Positions 51,233-60,240 of a stretch of DNA of 64,000 nt are shown here, piece by piece. Numbering within the stretch: the stretch's first letter is position 1; every line of letters starts with the position of its first letter. The notes under the pieces were generated by a model, which saw nothing but the letters and a program-made list of their open reading frames with translations, was not told the DNA's origin and made no database searches. This stretch comes from Rothia kristinae NBRC 15354. GTDB taxonomy: Bacteria; Actinomycetota; Actinomycetes; Actinomycetales; Micrococcaceae. The DNA is taken from positions 16,169 through 80,168 of the forward strand of contig NZ_BCSM01000014.1 in the NCBI RefSeq assembly GCF_001570865.1, read 5' to 3'. The translations under genes and the position numbers were made by a program.

Positions 51233-52366
51233 TCAGTAGAAGGGCTGCTGGGTGCGCCGCCACCAGATCTGGCGCATGACCTTCTCCACGATGCGCACCC
51301 ACAGCCGGTACTGGACCGGGCGCAGCACCTGGTCCCACACGCCCACGTAGTCGATGACGGACTTGGTGAAGCTGGTCTTGAACAGGCCCAGACCGTAGTA
51401 GTGGTGCTCCTTGTTCTTCAGCTGGTCCTTCGGCGGGGTCCCGCAGAAGTCGTACTGCTCGATGCCGTAGTCCTTCATCAGGTCGGTCAGCGCCCGCCAC
51501 TGCACCAGATGGGAGTCCCCGTACTGCTTGCGGCGGGGCTTGGAGCCGCCGTCCTTGTAGGTTCCCTTGCGGCCGTAGCGGATCACGTACGCGCCGACGG
51601 AGGGCTGGCCGTCCTCGTAGGTGAAGTACAGCCGGCCCTGGCCGGCCGCGGCGAAGGTCGTCCAGAACTGGCGGTAGTACTCGTAGGAGCGCAGGTTCAC
51701 GTTCGCGTGCCCCTGCCCGACGGTGTCCATGAGGGCGTACATCGCCTTCATGTTCTCCTCGGTCAGCTCCACCTGCTCCACCTCGGCGCCCTCGCGGATC
51801 GCCCGGCGCACGGCGTTGCGCCCGCGGGAGTGCAGGGACTTCAGCACGGCCTCCTCGTCCTTGTCCGTGTCCAGCACGGCCGTGGAGTCGTTGGGCTGGA
51901 TGTTGAACTGCTTGACCAGACCGGCCCGGTGCAGGAAGGCCGCCCGCTCCGGGGAGTCCAGGATGTCCGGCTCGATCTTGATCGCGAAGACGTCCAGGCC
52001 CTCGCGGCGCACGAACTCGCGGTTGGCGTCCAGGATCGCGGGGATGTCCCGCACGTCGGCCACGTCCGGGCCCTTGATCATGTACCAGAGCCGTCCCAGC
52101 AGGGGCACCCGCTTCTCCAGCACGAGGTTGTAGCTGGCCACGGTCTGCTCGACGGCGCCGCCGTCGGCCCCGGGGCGCTCGGTGGTGCCTTCATAGACCA
52201 GGTGCACGGGCTTCCATCCGTGCCGGGCCTTGACGGCGGCGAAGGAGGCCGACTGCAGCAGGTTGCCGCCGTTCGGGTTCTCGGTGACGTGCTCGTCCCA
52301 GGAGTCGATCTCCTCGGCGGTGGCGAAGCGGGCGGTGAAGTGTCTCAAGGAGTCCTCGGTATCCAC
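51233..52366 (-). CDS. FemABX-family peptidoglycan interpeptide-bridge aminoacyltransferase
   Basis: This 377-residue two-GNAT-domain enzyme begins with ATAEEIDSWDEHVTENPNGGNLLQSASFAAVK. Its core has NIQPNDSTAVLDTDKDEEAVLKSLHSRGRNAVRRAIREG and YFTYEDGQPSVGAYVIRYGRKGTYKDGGS, with YDFCGTPP and HHYYGLGLFKTSFT near the C-terminus. FemX/MurM-like enzymes add the first amino acid of the interpeptide bridge from aminoacyl-tRNA to the lipid II side-chain Lys at the cytoplasmic face. A bridge with Ala or similar residues is typical of Micrococcaceae with A3-alpha peptidoglycan, but the amino acid here is not known. The start is GTG at 52366, with a TAGACT -10 box about 63 nt upstream. Confidence 0.9.
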   Translation of the reverse strand: MDTEDSLRHFTARFATAEEIDSWDEHVTENPNGGNLLQSASFAAVKARHGWKPVHLVYEGTTERPGADGGAVEQTVASYNLVLEKRVPLLGRLWYMIKGPDVADVRDIPAILDANREFVRREGLDVFAIKIEPDILDSPERAAFLHRAGLVKQFNIQPNDSTAVLDTDKDEEAVLKSLHSRGRNAVRRAIREGAEVEQVELTEENMKAMYALMDTVGQGHANVNLRSYEYYRQFWTTFAAAGQGRLYFTYEDGQPSVGAYVIRYGRKGTYKDGGSKPRRKQYGDSHLVQWRALTDLMKDYGIEQYDFCGTPPKDQLKNKEHHYYGLGLFKTSFTKSVIDYVGVWDQVLRPVQYRLWVRIVEKVMRQIWWRRTQQPFY

Positions 52367-52499
52367 GGGTGGCGGGCGGCTCGACGGCGGTGCAGGCCGG
52401 TCGGCGCCCTGGGTCTTCGGTGTCCCAGTCTACGGGGGCGCCCGAGGCCGGTGCGCGCACCCCTCGGGGCGTGCGCGGGAGTCGACCCGGGCGCGGCAG

Positions 52500-52545
52500 A
52501 GGCCCGGGGCGCGCCACCTACGAGGGGTGCGTCCCGGGCCTCTGG
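52500..52545 (-). terminator. Terminator after the pts genes
   Basis: AGAGGCCCGGG (52500-52510) pairs with CCCGGGCCTCT (52535-52545), 15 nt after the ptsH stop. It ends the fruR-fruK-fruA-ptsI-ptsH transcripts. Confidence 0.75.
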
Positions 52546-52559
52546 GGTGCGCCGGTGGG

Positions 52560-52838
52560 TTACTCGGCGTCGTGGTCCGTCTCGAGGATCTTCACGAGGC
52601 TGTCCAGGGCCTCGTCGGCGCCCTCGCCCTCGGCGCGCAGCACGACCTTGTCGCCGTGCTTGGCGCCCAGGGACATCAGGGACAGGATCGACGAGGCGTC
52701 CATGGCCTCATCGGCCGGCTCGCCCTCGGCGGCGATGGTGACCTCGACGGGCAGGTCACCGGCGGCCTCGGCGAAGATCGCGGCGGGGCGGGCGTGCAGG
52801 CCCACGCGGGAGGCGACGGTAGCGGTACGTTCTGCCAT
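52560..52838 (-). CDS. ptsH: Phosphocarrier protein HPr
   Basis: This 92-residue HPr has the phosphorylation site His15 in RVGLHARPAA and the MDASSILSLMSLGAKHGDKV helix. It passes phosphate from enzyme I to the IIA domains of FruA. It is the last gene of the fructose PTS locus, 78 bp after ptsI. As in most actinobacteria there is no HPr kinase nearby. Confidence 0.96.
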   Translation of the reverse strand: MAERTATVASRVGLHARPAAIFAEAAGDLPVEVTIAAEGEPADEAMDASSILSLMSLGAKHGDKVVLRAEGEGADEALDSLVKILETDHDAE

Positions 52839-52916
52839 GGTTTCTCTCCTTGGATCGATCAGGAATCGACGGTTGCTCGCGGACCCGCCACGGCGGGTGC
52901 GCGATGTGTCACGGAC

Positions 52917-54614
52917 CTACAGTCCGAGCTCATCGAGGACGGGCAGCTCGGCCCGCGCCACGTCCTTGGCGTTCTCCGCGGACCGCGCATCCAGCACCTG
53001 GACCGCGATCTGCTGGGCTTTCTCCAGCGTAACGGATTTCAGCACGGCGGCGACGGCGGGGATCGAGCGGGTGTTCATGGACAGGGCGTTCACGCCCAAG
53101 CCCACCAGCACCACCGCGAGCGCCGGATCCGCGGCGGCCTCGCCGCACACGGACACGCTCTTGGCCTTCCCGGTCTCCTCCTCGGCCTGGCGAGCGCCGC
53201 GCACGGTCAGATCGATCATGCGCAGCACGCCGGGCTGCCACGGATTGTTCAGCTCGGCCAGGGGCCCGAGCAGCCGGTCCGCGGCCATCGTGTACTGGGT
53301 GAGGTCGTTGGTGCCCATGGACACGAAGTCCACCTCGTGGAGGATGTCCCGGGAGGTCACCGCGGCCGAGGGGGTCTCGACCATGACGCCGTGGGTCTTC
53401 AGCCCGGCCTCCTCGAGCATCGCCGAGAAGTCGTGGGCCTCAGGGGCCGTGGAGATCATCGGGGCCATGGCCCACACGTCGGCGGTGGAGTCCTTCGCGG
53501 CGGCGGCGATCGCCTCGATCTGGCGCTGCAGCACCCCCGGGGAGGTCCAGTCGGTGCGGTACCCGCGCACGCCCAGCGCCGGGTTGGGCTCGGAGGTGTC
53601 GGTCAGGAACGGCAGCGGCTTGTCGGCCCCGGCGTCCAGGGTGCGCACCACGATGTGGCGGCCGGGGAAGGCGTCGAAGACGGTCTTGTACTCGACGGTC
53701 TGCTCCTCCACGGAGGGCTCCTCGTCCCGGTTCAGGAACGCGAACTCGGTGCGGAACAGCCCGATGCCCTCGGCCTTGGCCTCGGCCGCGGTCTGGGCGG
53801 CCTTGCCGTTGCCGACGTTGGAGTACAGGGGGATCTGGGTGCCGTCGGCCAGCTTCCCGGTGCCGTCGAACTCCGGCAGCGGCTTGCGGTTGGCGTAGGC
53901 CTGGGCGAGCCGGTACTCCTTCTCCCCGGGGGTGGTCACCACGGTGCCGTCGGTGGCGTCCACGTACACGGTGGTGCCGTTGGGGATCTCCAGGGCGCCG
54001 TTGGCCGCCACGATCGCGGGCAGACCGAGGTCGCGGGCGAGGATCGCGGTGTGCGCCTGGGGCCCGCCCTCGGAGGTGACCAGGGCGATGACCTTGGCCG
54101 GGTCCAGCGTCGCGGTGTCCGCGGGGGCGAGGTCCTCGGCCACGAGCACGAACTCGGTCTCGGACTCGGGGATGCCCGGGGCGGGCTGGCCGGTCAGCTG
54201 GGCGACGATGCGCGAGCGCACGTCCAGGATGTCGGTGACACGCTGGGCCATGTATCCGCCGAGGGCCTTCATCTGGGCGGCGTAGTCTCCGGCGGCCTCC
54301 CAGATGGCCCGCTCGGGGCTGAGCCCCTTGCCGGTCACGAGCTTGCCCGCGTTCTTCAGCAGCGCCTTGTCCCCGGCCATCAGGGCGGTGGACTTCAGCA
54401 CGGCCGCGGCGTTGCCGCTGGCGCGTCCGGCGCGTTCCTTGAGGTTCTCCTTGACGGCCTCGGCGGCCTCCTTGAGCCGCTCGACAGCGGCTTCGGGGCT
54501 CTCCCCTTCGGTCAGGGTGCTCGCGGCATCCGGCTCGCGGATGGGTTCCGGCATCTGCAGCACGGGTCCGATGACGCGTCCTGCGGAGACGCCGACTCCG
54601 GTCAGCTTATCCAT
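52917..54614 (-). CDS. ptsI: PTS enzyme I
   Basis: This 565-residue enzyme I autophosphorylates with phosphoenolpyruvate. The active-site His188 is in SEGGPQAHTAILARDLGLPAIV. The PEP-binding C-terminal barrel has LFRTEFAFLNRDEEPSVEEQ, RTLDAGADKPLPFL, GTNDLTQYTMAADR and VCGEAAADPALAVVLVGLGVNALSM. It donates phosphate to HPr and so to all PTS sugars. The gene lies 71 bp after fruA and 78 bp before ptsH. Length and motifs are normal. Confidence 0.96.
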   Translation of the reverse strand: MDKLTGVGVSAGRVIGPVLQMPEPIREPDAASTLTEGESPEAAVERLKEAAEAVKENLKERAGRASGNAAAVLKSTALMAGDKALLKNAGKLVTGKGLSPERAIWEAAGDYAAQMKALGGYMAQRVTDILDVRSRIVAQLTGQPAPGIPESETEFVLVAEDLAPADTATLDPAKVIALVTSEGGPQAHTAILARDLGLPAIVAANGALEIPNGTTVYVDATDGTVVTTPGEKEYRLAQAYANRKPLPEFDGTGKLADGTQIPLYSNVGNGKAAQTAAEAKAEGIGLFRTEFAFLNRDEEPSVEEQTVEYKTVFDAFPGRHIVVRTLDAGADKPLPFLTDTSEPNPALGVRGYRTDWTSPGVLQRQIEAIAAAAKDSTADVWAMAPMISTAPEAHDFSAMLEEAGLKTHGVMVETPSAAVTSRDILHEVDFVSMGTNDLTQYTMAADRLLGPLAELNNPWQPGVLRMIDLTVRGARQAEEETGKAKSVSVCGEAAADPALAVVLVGLGVNALSMNTRSIPAVAAVLKSVTLEKAQQIAVQVLDARSAENAKDVARAELPVLDELGL

Positions 54615-54685
54615 GATTCCTCAGTCCTTCGGTGTTGTCGGTGGCGTCGTCGAGGTCTTCGGCGATCTCTGGGGTGTCGCTCACA

Positions 54686-57292
54686 CTAGGCGACCTGGGC
54701 TGCCTTGGCCTTCTCGGCCCCGGTCCGGGTGTTCCCGATCCGCTTGAGCAGCAGGTACATCGCGGCGGTGATGAGCATCCCCACGATCACCGCGACCAGG
54801 TACATGCCGGGGTTGGACACGACGGGCAGGATCCAGATGCCGCCGTGCGGGGCCTGGGAGGCCACCCCGGTGGACATGCAGATCGCGCCGGTCACGGCCG
54901 ATCCCACGATCGAGGAGGGGATCACGCGCAGCGGGTCCGCCGCGGCGAAGGGGATGGCCCCCTCGGAGATGAAGGAGGCGCCCAGCAGCCAGGCGGCCCG
55001 GCCGTTGTTGATCTCCGCCTCGGTGAAGTACTTCTTGCGCAGGGTGGTCGCCAGGGCCATGCCCAGCGGGGTGGCCATGCCAGCGGCGATGACCGCGCCC
55101 ATGATCTCCTGGGAGACCAGGGTCCCGGCGGACAGTCCGGCGGTGGCGAACAGGTAGGCCGTCTTGTTGATCGGCCCGCCCAGGTCCGCGCCCATCATGG
55201 CGCCGAGGATCAGCCCGAGCACCAGGGCCGAGGCCCCGGACATGGAGACCAGGAAGTCGTTCAGGGCGGTCATGACCCAGGCGATGGGCCGACCCAGCAC
55301 CAGGAACATCAGCCCGGAGGAGACGATGGTCGCCACCAGCGGGATGATGACCACGGGCATCATCCCGGCCAGCCAGCGCGGCAGCTTGGGCTGCTGCAGG
55401 GCGTAGGCCACGACGCCGGCCAGCAGGCCGCCGACGATCCCGCCGAGGAAGCCCGCGCCCACCATGTTGGCCACCAGGCCGGCCGCGAAGCCGGGGGCGA
55501 TGCCGGGGCGCCCGGCCATGCCGTAGCCGATGAACCCGGCCAGAGCCGGCACGAGCAGGCCGATCGCCTGCTGCCCGATCACGAAGATCACGGCGGCCAG
55601 GTACATCCACAGCCCGTGCTCGCCCGGGTTGAACAGGGTCGCCCCGCCGTCGGTCAGCGCCCCGTCCTGGATCCCGAGGATGCTGGGGGCGAGGTCCGCG
55701 ACCTCGGACTTGTGCCCGACGATCGAGGACATCAGGAAGGCCAGGGCGATCATCAGGCCGCCGGCCGCGACGAACGGGATCATGTAGGACACGCCGGTCA
55801 TCAGCGACTTGTAGATCCGTGAGCCCCAGGAGGCGTCGGCCCCGGAGGAGGACGAGGATCCCTCTTCCCGGGAGCCGGCTACGCGGCGGGCGTTCGGGTC
55901 CTTCGCGGCGGCCTCGGCTTCCTCGATCATGGCGACCGGCTCGTCGATGCCCCGCTTCACGGGGGATTCGACGACGGGCTTGCCGGCGAAGCGCGCGCGA
56001 TCGCGCACGTCCACGGAGACGGCGAAGATCACGGCGTCCGCGGCGTCGATGGTGGCCTGGTCCAGGACCTCGTTGCCGGCCGAGCCCTGGGTCTCCACGT
56101 CCAGCTGCACGCCCATCTCCTCGGCGGCCTGCTTCAGCGCGTCGGCGGCCATGTAGGTGTGGGCGATGCCGGTGGGGCAGGCGGTCACGGCCACCAGCCG
56201 CGCCCGGTGCTCCGCATCGGCGGCGTCGGCACCCGACGAGGCGGCCGCAGCCCCGGCGGCGGAGGCCCCCGCGGTGGCCGAGGCCTGCTGCGCGGCGGCG
56301 TCCTGGGTCGGCTGCTGCGCTGCGGCGTCGTCCAGGCCGAGGGCCCGGTTGACGATCTCCACGATCTGCTCGGGGGTCTCGGCCTCGCGCAGGGCGGCCT
56401 TGAAGTCCTTCTTCATCAGGGATCGGGCGAGGGTGGACAGCAGCTTCAGGTGCTCCTGGTCCGCACCTTCGGGGGCGGCGATGAGGAAGATCAGGTCGGC
56501 GGGGCCGTCCTTGGCGCCGAAGTCCACGGCCGGGTTGGGCCGGGCCATGGCCAGGGAGGCGCGGGTGACGTGGGCGGAGCGGCAGTGCGGGATCGCGATG
56601 CCGCCGGGGATGCCGGTGTCGGTCTTGGACTCGCGGGCCTTCGCATCGGCGAACAGCCCGTCGGCGTCGTCGGCGCGCCCGTCGGCGGCGACCCGCCGGG
56701 TCAGCTCGCGGATGACGTCGAGGCGGTCCGAGCCGAGGTCCTGGTCGAGACTGACCAGGACGGGGGCGATCATGCCCGCGGGGGCCTGGGCCGGACGGGT
56801 GGGGCTCGCCGGGGCCGCGGCGGCGGCCGCGGGGCGCCCGGGGGCGTCCAGGGCGCCCTGCACCAGGTCCACGATCTCCTCGCGGGACGAGGCGGCGCGC
56901 AGGGCGGCGGTGAAGTCCTTCTTCATCAGCGAGCGGGCCAGGGTCGAGAGCAGCTTCAGGTGCTCCTGGTCGGCCCCGTCCGGGGCGGCGATGAAGAAGA
57001 CGAGGTCCGCGGGGCCGTCCTTGGCCCCGAAGTCCCGACCCTCGGGCAGGCGCGCGACGGCCAGGGAGGCCTCGGTCACGGCCGCGGAGCGGCAGTGCGG
57101 GATCGCGATGCCGCCGGGGATGCCGGTGTCGGTCTTGGACTCGCGGGCCTTCGCGTCGGCGTAGAGGTCCTGGGCTGACGTGGCCCGTCCGGCCTCGGCG
57201 ACGAGGCCTGCGAGGTGCCGGATGACGTCGAAGCGGTCATCGCCCAGCGTCTCGTCGAGGCTGACGAGATCCGCGGTGATCAGAGCTGGCAT
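54686..57292 (-). CDS. fruA: PTS fructose transporter EIIA-EIIA-EIIB-EIIC with duplicated IIA
   Basis: This 868-residue fused fructose permease imports fructose as fructose 1-phosphate. It has two tandem IIA domains, each with the phosphorylation site GIAIPHCRSA (His66 and His236) and the block GADQEHLKLLSTLARSLMKKDF. A Pro/Ala/Gln-rich linker leads to IIB (VAVTACPTGIAHTYMAADAL, Cys372), and IIC follows with about nine membrane segments (from GVSYMIPFVAAGGLMIALAF to the basic C-terminus). The usual actinobacterial FruA has one IIA. At DNA level 71 bp around the two His sites are identical (56574-56644 and 57084-57154). AAGGAGGA precedes the ATG at 57292. It lies between fruK and ptsI. Confidence 0.95.
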   Translation of the reverse strand: MPALITADLVSLDETLGDDRFDVIRHLAGLVAEAGRATSAQDLYADAKARESKTDTGIPGGIAIPHCRSAAVTEASLAVARLPEGRDFGAKDGPADLVFFIAAPDGADQEHLKLLSTLARSLMKKDFTAALRAASSREEIVDLVQGALDAPGRPAAAAAAPASPTRPAQAPAGMIAPVLVSLDQDLGSDRLDVIRELTRRVAADGRADDADGLFADAKARESKTDTGIPGGIAIPHCRSAHVTRASLAMARPNPAVDFGAKDGPADLIFLIAAPEGADQEHLKLLSTLARSLMKKDFKAALREAETPEQIVEIVNRALGLDDAAAQQPTQDAAAQQASATAGASAAGAAAASSGADAADAEHRARLVAVTACPTGIAHTYMAADALKQAAEEMGVQLDVETQGSAGNEVLDQATIDAADAVIFAVSVDVRDRARFAGKPVVESPVKRGIDEPVAMIEEAEAAAKDPNARRVAGSREEGSSSSSGADASWGSRIYKSLMTGVSYMIPFVAAGGLMIALAFLMSSIVGHKSEVADLAPSILGIQDGALTDGGATLFNPGEHGLWMYLAAVIFVIGQQAIGLLVPALAGFIGYGMAGRPGIAPGFAAGLVANMVGAGFLGGIVGGLLAGVVAYALQQPKLPRWLAGMMPVVIIPLVATIVSSGLMFLVLGRPIAWVMTALNDFLVSMSGASALVLGLILGAMMGADLGGPINKTAYLFATAGLSAGTLVSQEIMGAVIAAGMATPLGMALATTLRKKYFTEAEINNGRAAWLLGASFISEGAIPFAAADPLRVIPSSIVGSAVTGAICMSTGVASQAPHGGIWILPVVSNPGMYLVAVIVGMLITAAMYLLLKRIGNTRTGAEKAKAAQVA

Positions 57293-57368
57293 GAGCTCCT
57301 CCTTGGTGACGTGGTGGTGACGACGGCGAGCGGTGCGCACGCGATCGAAGGGGTGGGGCCGTCCGGAC

Positions 57369-58331
57369 TCACGAGCTGAGTTCCGTCACGGTGACGGCCT
57401 CCGGGGTGGTCTCCTCCAGGGTCGGCACCTGGGTGCCGGGCAGGGAGGCGGCGGCGGAGCCGTGGGCAACGGCCTGCACGAGGCATTCGCGGGGGGTGCG
57501 TCCGGCCTCGTGGGCCAGGAGGTACCCGGCCAGCGAGCAGTCGCCGGCCCCCACCGTGCTGCGGGCGCGGATCGGGGCGTGCTGGGCGTGCCAGGCGCCG
57601 TCCGCGGTGACCAGCACCGCGCCCTTGGCGCCCAGGGTGGCCAGCACAGCCTCGACCCCCCGGTCCACGAGCTCGCGGGCGGTGTCCGCGGTGGCCTGCG
57701 GGTGCGCCTCCAGCTGCTCCCACTCCCCCGGGCGGCCCACCAGCTCGGCCAGCTCCTCGGAGTTGGGCTTGATGAGGTTGGGCAGGCCGTCCTGGCCGTT
57801 GAGGGTGTCGCGCAGCGCGGCCCCGGAGGTGTCCACCGCGATGCGCGGGGCCTGATCGCCCAGGGACTCGCGCACGGCGCGGGAGACGACGGCGTAGTAG
57901 TCGCTGGGCACCCCGGGCGGCAGGGAGCCGGCCATGACCAGCCAGCTGCTGCCCTGGGCCTCGCGGATCAGCAGCCGCGTCAGCTCGCGCTGGGCGAGGT
58001 CGTCCACGGGCTCACCGGGGGCGTTGATCTTGGTGGTGGTGCCGTCCGGCTCGGCCACGGTCACGTTGGTGCGGATGGGCGCTCCGGTGGCCAGGTTGGA
58101 GTAGCGGACCTGGGCGGCGGTCAGCGCCTCCAGCACGGGGTCCCCGTCGTCCCCGGGCAGCACGGCGACGGTGCGCACGCCGGAGACGCTCAGGGCGCGG
58201 GCGATGTTCACCCCCTTGCCGCCGGGGTCGGCGACGGAGCGGCTGGCGCGGATGACGGTCCCGCGCGCCAGGGGCGCGGGGATCTCCACCGTGCGATCCA
58301 GGCTCGGATTGGCGGTCAGGGTCACGATCAT
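57369..58331 (-). CDS. fruK: 1-phosphofructokinase
   Basis: This 320-residue PfkB-family sugar kinase converts fructose 1-phosphate, the product of FruA, to fructose 1,6-bisphosphate. The N-terminus IVTLTANPSLDRTVEIPAPLARGTVIRA and the GGKGVNIARAL motif are family marks, and the anion hole and base are in STVGAGDCSLAGYL. The ATG overlaps the fruR stop as ATGA, so translation is coupled to the regulator. fruA follows 76 bp downstream. Confidence 0.95.
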   Translation of the reverse strand: MIVTLTANPSLDRTVEIPAPLARGTVIRASRSVADPGGKGVNIARALSVSGVRTVAVLPGDDGDPVLEALTAAQVRYSNLATGAPIRTNVTVAEPDGTTTKINAPGEPVDDLAQRELTRLLIREAQGSSWLVMAGSLPPGVPSDYYAVVSRAVRESLGDQAPRIAVDTSGAALRDTLNGQDGLPNLIKPNSEELAELVGRPGEWEQLEAHPQATADTARELVDRGVEAVLATLGAKGAVLVTADGAWHAQHAPIRARSTVGAGDCSLAGYLLAHEAGRTPRECLVQAVAHGSAAASLPGTQVPTLEETTPEAVTVTELSS

Positions 58332-59119
58332 GCGATGAGCACCTCTACGTTGGCTTGTTCCAGGGACTCGGCCAGGGAGCCCTCCGGCGCCCGGTCGGTG
58401 ATGATGGCGTCCAGATCCTCCAGGCCAGCGAAGCGTACCAGGGACTCCTGGCCGAACTTCGCAGAATCGCACAGCAGAACCACGCGGCGGGCGGAGCGGA
58501 CGATGGCGGTCTTCACGATCGCCTCGTTGAGCCCCGGGGTGGACAGTCCGAACTCCTCGTCCAGCCCGTTGACTCCGATCAGGGCGATGTCGGGGCGGAT
58601 GCTGGCGAAGTGCTCGGCGGGGCGCGATCCCACCGCGGCCCAGGTCATCTTGCGCAGCTGCCCGCCGACCAGGTCGATGACGACGCCGCTGGCCTCGGCG
58701 AGCTTGACGGCGATGTGCAGGGCGTGGGTGATGATGATCCGGTCTGCACCGTTCTTCAGGGTGAAGTCCGAGGAGGCGATGAGGTCCGCGAGGATCTCGG
58801 TGGTGGATCCGGCGTCCAGGACGACGGCGCCGGCGTCGGATTCCCGCAGCAGCTGGTAGGCCCGGGCGGCGATGCGCTGCTTCTCCGGGGTGTTCATGGA
58901 CTGGCGGGAGCCGATGCTGGATTCCACGGAGGTGGACTGCTCGGCCGTGACCGCCCCGCCGTGGACCCGGCGCAGCTTCCCGTCCGCCTCGAGGGCGGCC
59001 AGATCCCGTCGCACCGTCTCCATGGTGACGTCGTAGCGCCGGGCGAGTTCAGCACCATTGACTCGCCGCGCGGTGGCGACCAGCTTGGCGATCTCCGCCC
59101 GTCGTTCCTCAGCGAACAT
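58328..59119 (-). CDS. fruR: DeoR-family transcriptional repressor of the fructose operon
   Basis: This 263-residue regulator has an N-terminal helix-turn-helix (EERRAEIAKLVATARRVNGAELARRYDVTMETVRRDLAALEADGKLRRVHGGAV), then a sugar-phosphate-isomerase-like sensor domain (about 75-240: VVLDAGSTTEILADL, DLVGGQLRKMTWAAVGSRP, IGVNGLDEEFGLSTPG, LLCDSAKFGQESLVRFA). Members sense fructose 1-phosphate or fructose 1,6-bisphosphate and derepress the fru genes. As the first gene of the operon it probably controls its own promoter, where AC-rich repeats lie between the -35 and -10 boxes. Confidence 0.92.
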   Translation of the reverse strand: MFAEERRAEIAKLVATARRVNGAELARRYDVTMETVRRDLAALEADGKLRRVHGGAVTAEQSTSVESSIGSRQSMNTPEKQRIAARAYQLLRESDAGAVVLDAGSTTEILADLIASSDFTLKNGADRIIITHALHIAVKLAEASGVVIDLVGGQLRKMTWAAVGSRPAEHFASIRPDIALIGVNGLDEEFGLSTPGLNEAIVKTAIVRSARRVVLLCDSAKFGQESLVRFAGLEDLDAIITDRAPEGSLAESLEQANVEVLIA

Positions 59120-59171
59120 GGTGAAACACTCCTTGACGGCGACGAACAGTGGGCTCGTCTGCGCTCCCTTG

Positions 59172-59201
59172 ATTTTATGTGGTTTTGTTTGGCTTGGTCA
59201 A
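59172..59201 (-). promoter_or_regulatory. fruR-fruK-fruA promoter
   Basis: On the minus strand TTGACC (59201-59196), an 18-bp spacer, then TAAAAT (59177-59172): a strong sigma-70-type promoter. The spacer is AC-rich with repeated CAAA and ACCA-type words, unlike the surrounding GC-rich DNA; DeoR-type repressors commonly bind such repeats. Confidence 0.75.
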
Positions 59202-59301
59202 CGAGGACGGACCCAACCGGTCACAAACGCACACTCGTGGAGGCGGGAAAGCGCGGAGCGGGCGGGGCCTGAGGTGAGAGGCCGCCGGGCCGTGCGGCGA
59301 C

Positions 59302-59922
59302 TCAGGCCTCGCCGTCGTCCAGGGAGGAGGGATCCCAGGCGAACAGCCCCTCCAGATCCACCTCCAGCGGCTCGGCGTTGGGCACGGTGGCCCGCCAGTC
59401 CCCCGGGGTGGTGGCCAGCAGCACCCGGCGGATCAGGGTGCCGTGACTGACGGCCAGGATCCGCTCTCCGGGGTGGGCCCGCACCAGCTCGCGGCAGGCG
59501 GCCACTCCGCGGCGGTAGACCTCGGCCTCGGCCTCCACGTCCTCGTAGAGGTCCTGCGGGTGACGCGAGTCCTCATAATCCAGCACCTGGCCCTCCGCGG
59601 TGCCGTAGTGGCGTTCGATGATCCCGGGCACGGTCTGCGCCACAGGGAGCCCCACCTGCTCCCCGATGATCTCGGCGGTCTCCCGGGCCCGGCCCAGCGG
59701 GGAGCAGACCAGCAGGTCCCAGCTCTCGGCAAGCTCCGCGATCCGCCGCCCGGCCTCCCGGGCCTGAGCCCGCCCGGTGTCGTTCAGGGGGATGTCGGAG
59801 GTGCCCTGCATCCGGCCTGCGGCGTTCCAGTCCGTCTGTCCGTGGCGCACGAGCACCAGGCGCCCGGAGAGCAGGGACGGCTCGATCGGCTGGGAGGCTG
59901 CGCGGTGCTCGGCGGGGGCCAC
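59302..59922 (-). CDS. Histidine phosphatase family protein (phosphoglycerate-mutase-like)
   Basis: This 206-residue enzyme has the catalytic RHG motif in LVLVRHGQTDWNAAGRMQG; the second Arg is in CSPLGRARETAEI, the acid in IIERHYGTAEGQ, and the second His in RILAVSHGTLIRRVL. Cofactor-dependent mutases and broad phosphatases (GpmB, CobC, fructose-2,6-bisphosphatase-like) share this pattern, so the substrate cannot be named. The start is GTG at 59922, with AAAGGA upstream and a TAGGAT -10 box about 38 nt upstream. It is on the same strand as the fru operon but has its own promoter. Confidence 0.88.
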   Translation of the reverse strand: MAPAEHRAASQPIEPSLLSGRLVLVRHGQTDWNAAGRMQGTSDIPLNDTGRAQAREAGRRIAELAESWDLLVCSPLGRARETAEIIGEQVGLPVAQTVPGIIERHYGTAEGQVLDYEDSRHPQDLYEDVEAEAEVYRRGVAACRELVRAHPGERILAVSHGTLIRRVLLATTPGDWRATVPNAEPLEVDLEGLFAWDPSSLDDGEA

Positions 59923-60004
59923 GGGGATCCTTTCGACGGGTGGGGCGGACAGCTTCCGATCCTACTGCCGATGCCCCCTCCCCGATCGCCGCACGCGGCG
60001 CAGA

Positions 60005-60045
60005 CGCGCCGACCCGGTCAGGGATCACCTGACCGGGTCGGCGCG
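60005..60045 (-). terminator. Terminator after tRNA-Thr
   Basis: An 18-bp perfect stem, CGCGCCGACCCGGTCAGG with its complement, closes a 5-nt loop (GATCA). It starts 8 nt after the 3' end of the tRNA. Confidence 0.85.
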
Positions 60046-60052
60046 TGCGCGG

Positions 60053-60126
60053 AGCCCCCTGCCGGATTCGAACCGGCGACCCTCTGTTTACAAGACAGAT
60101 GCTCTGGCCAGCTGAGCTAAGGAGGC
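60053..60126 (-). tRNA. tRNA-Thr (anticodon TGT)
   Basis: Acceptor GCCTCCT pairs with AGGGGGC, D arm GCTC-loop-GAGC, anticodon arm TCTGT-CTTGTAA-ACAGA with anticodon TGT (codon ACA), T arm GCCGG-TTCGAAT-CCGGC. The discriminator base is T and CCA is not encoded. Confidence 0.95.
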
Positions 60127-60240
60127 GGGGACCCGCACCGCCGGCGGAGAGGTTCCGCGGGGCGGTTGCGGGTCTCCAGCAGGATACCCGGTGCCCCCGG
60201 GGCCGCCCAATCGCCGGGCGGCGCTCCGAGGGCGGACGGG

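Noticed and set aside
48827..52741. A 1304-codon plus-strand frame crossing thrE and femX
   Set aside because: It runs across two convergently placed real genes and their intergenic region, with Gly/His/Arg-rich non-protein-like sequence.
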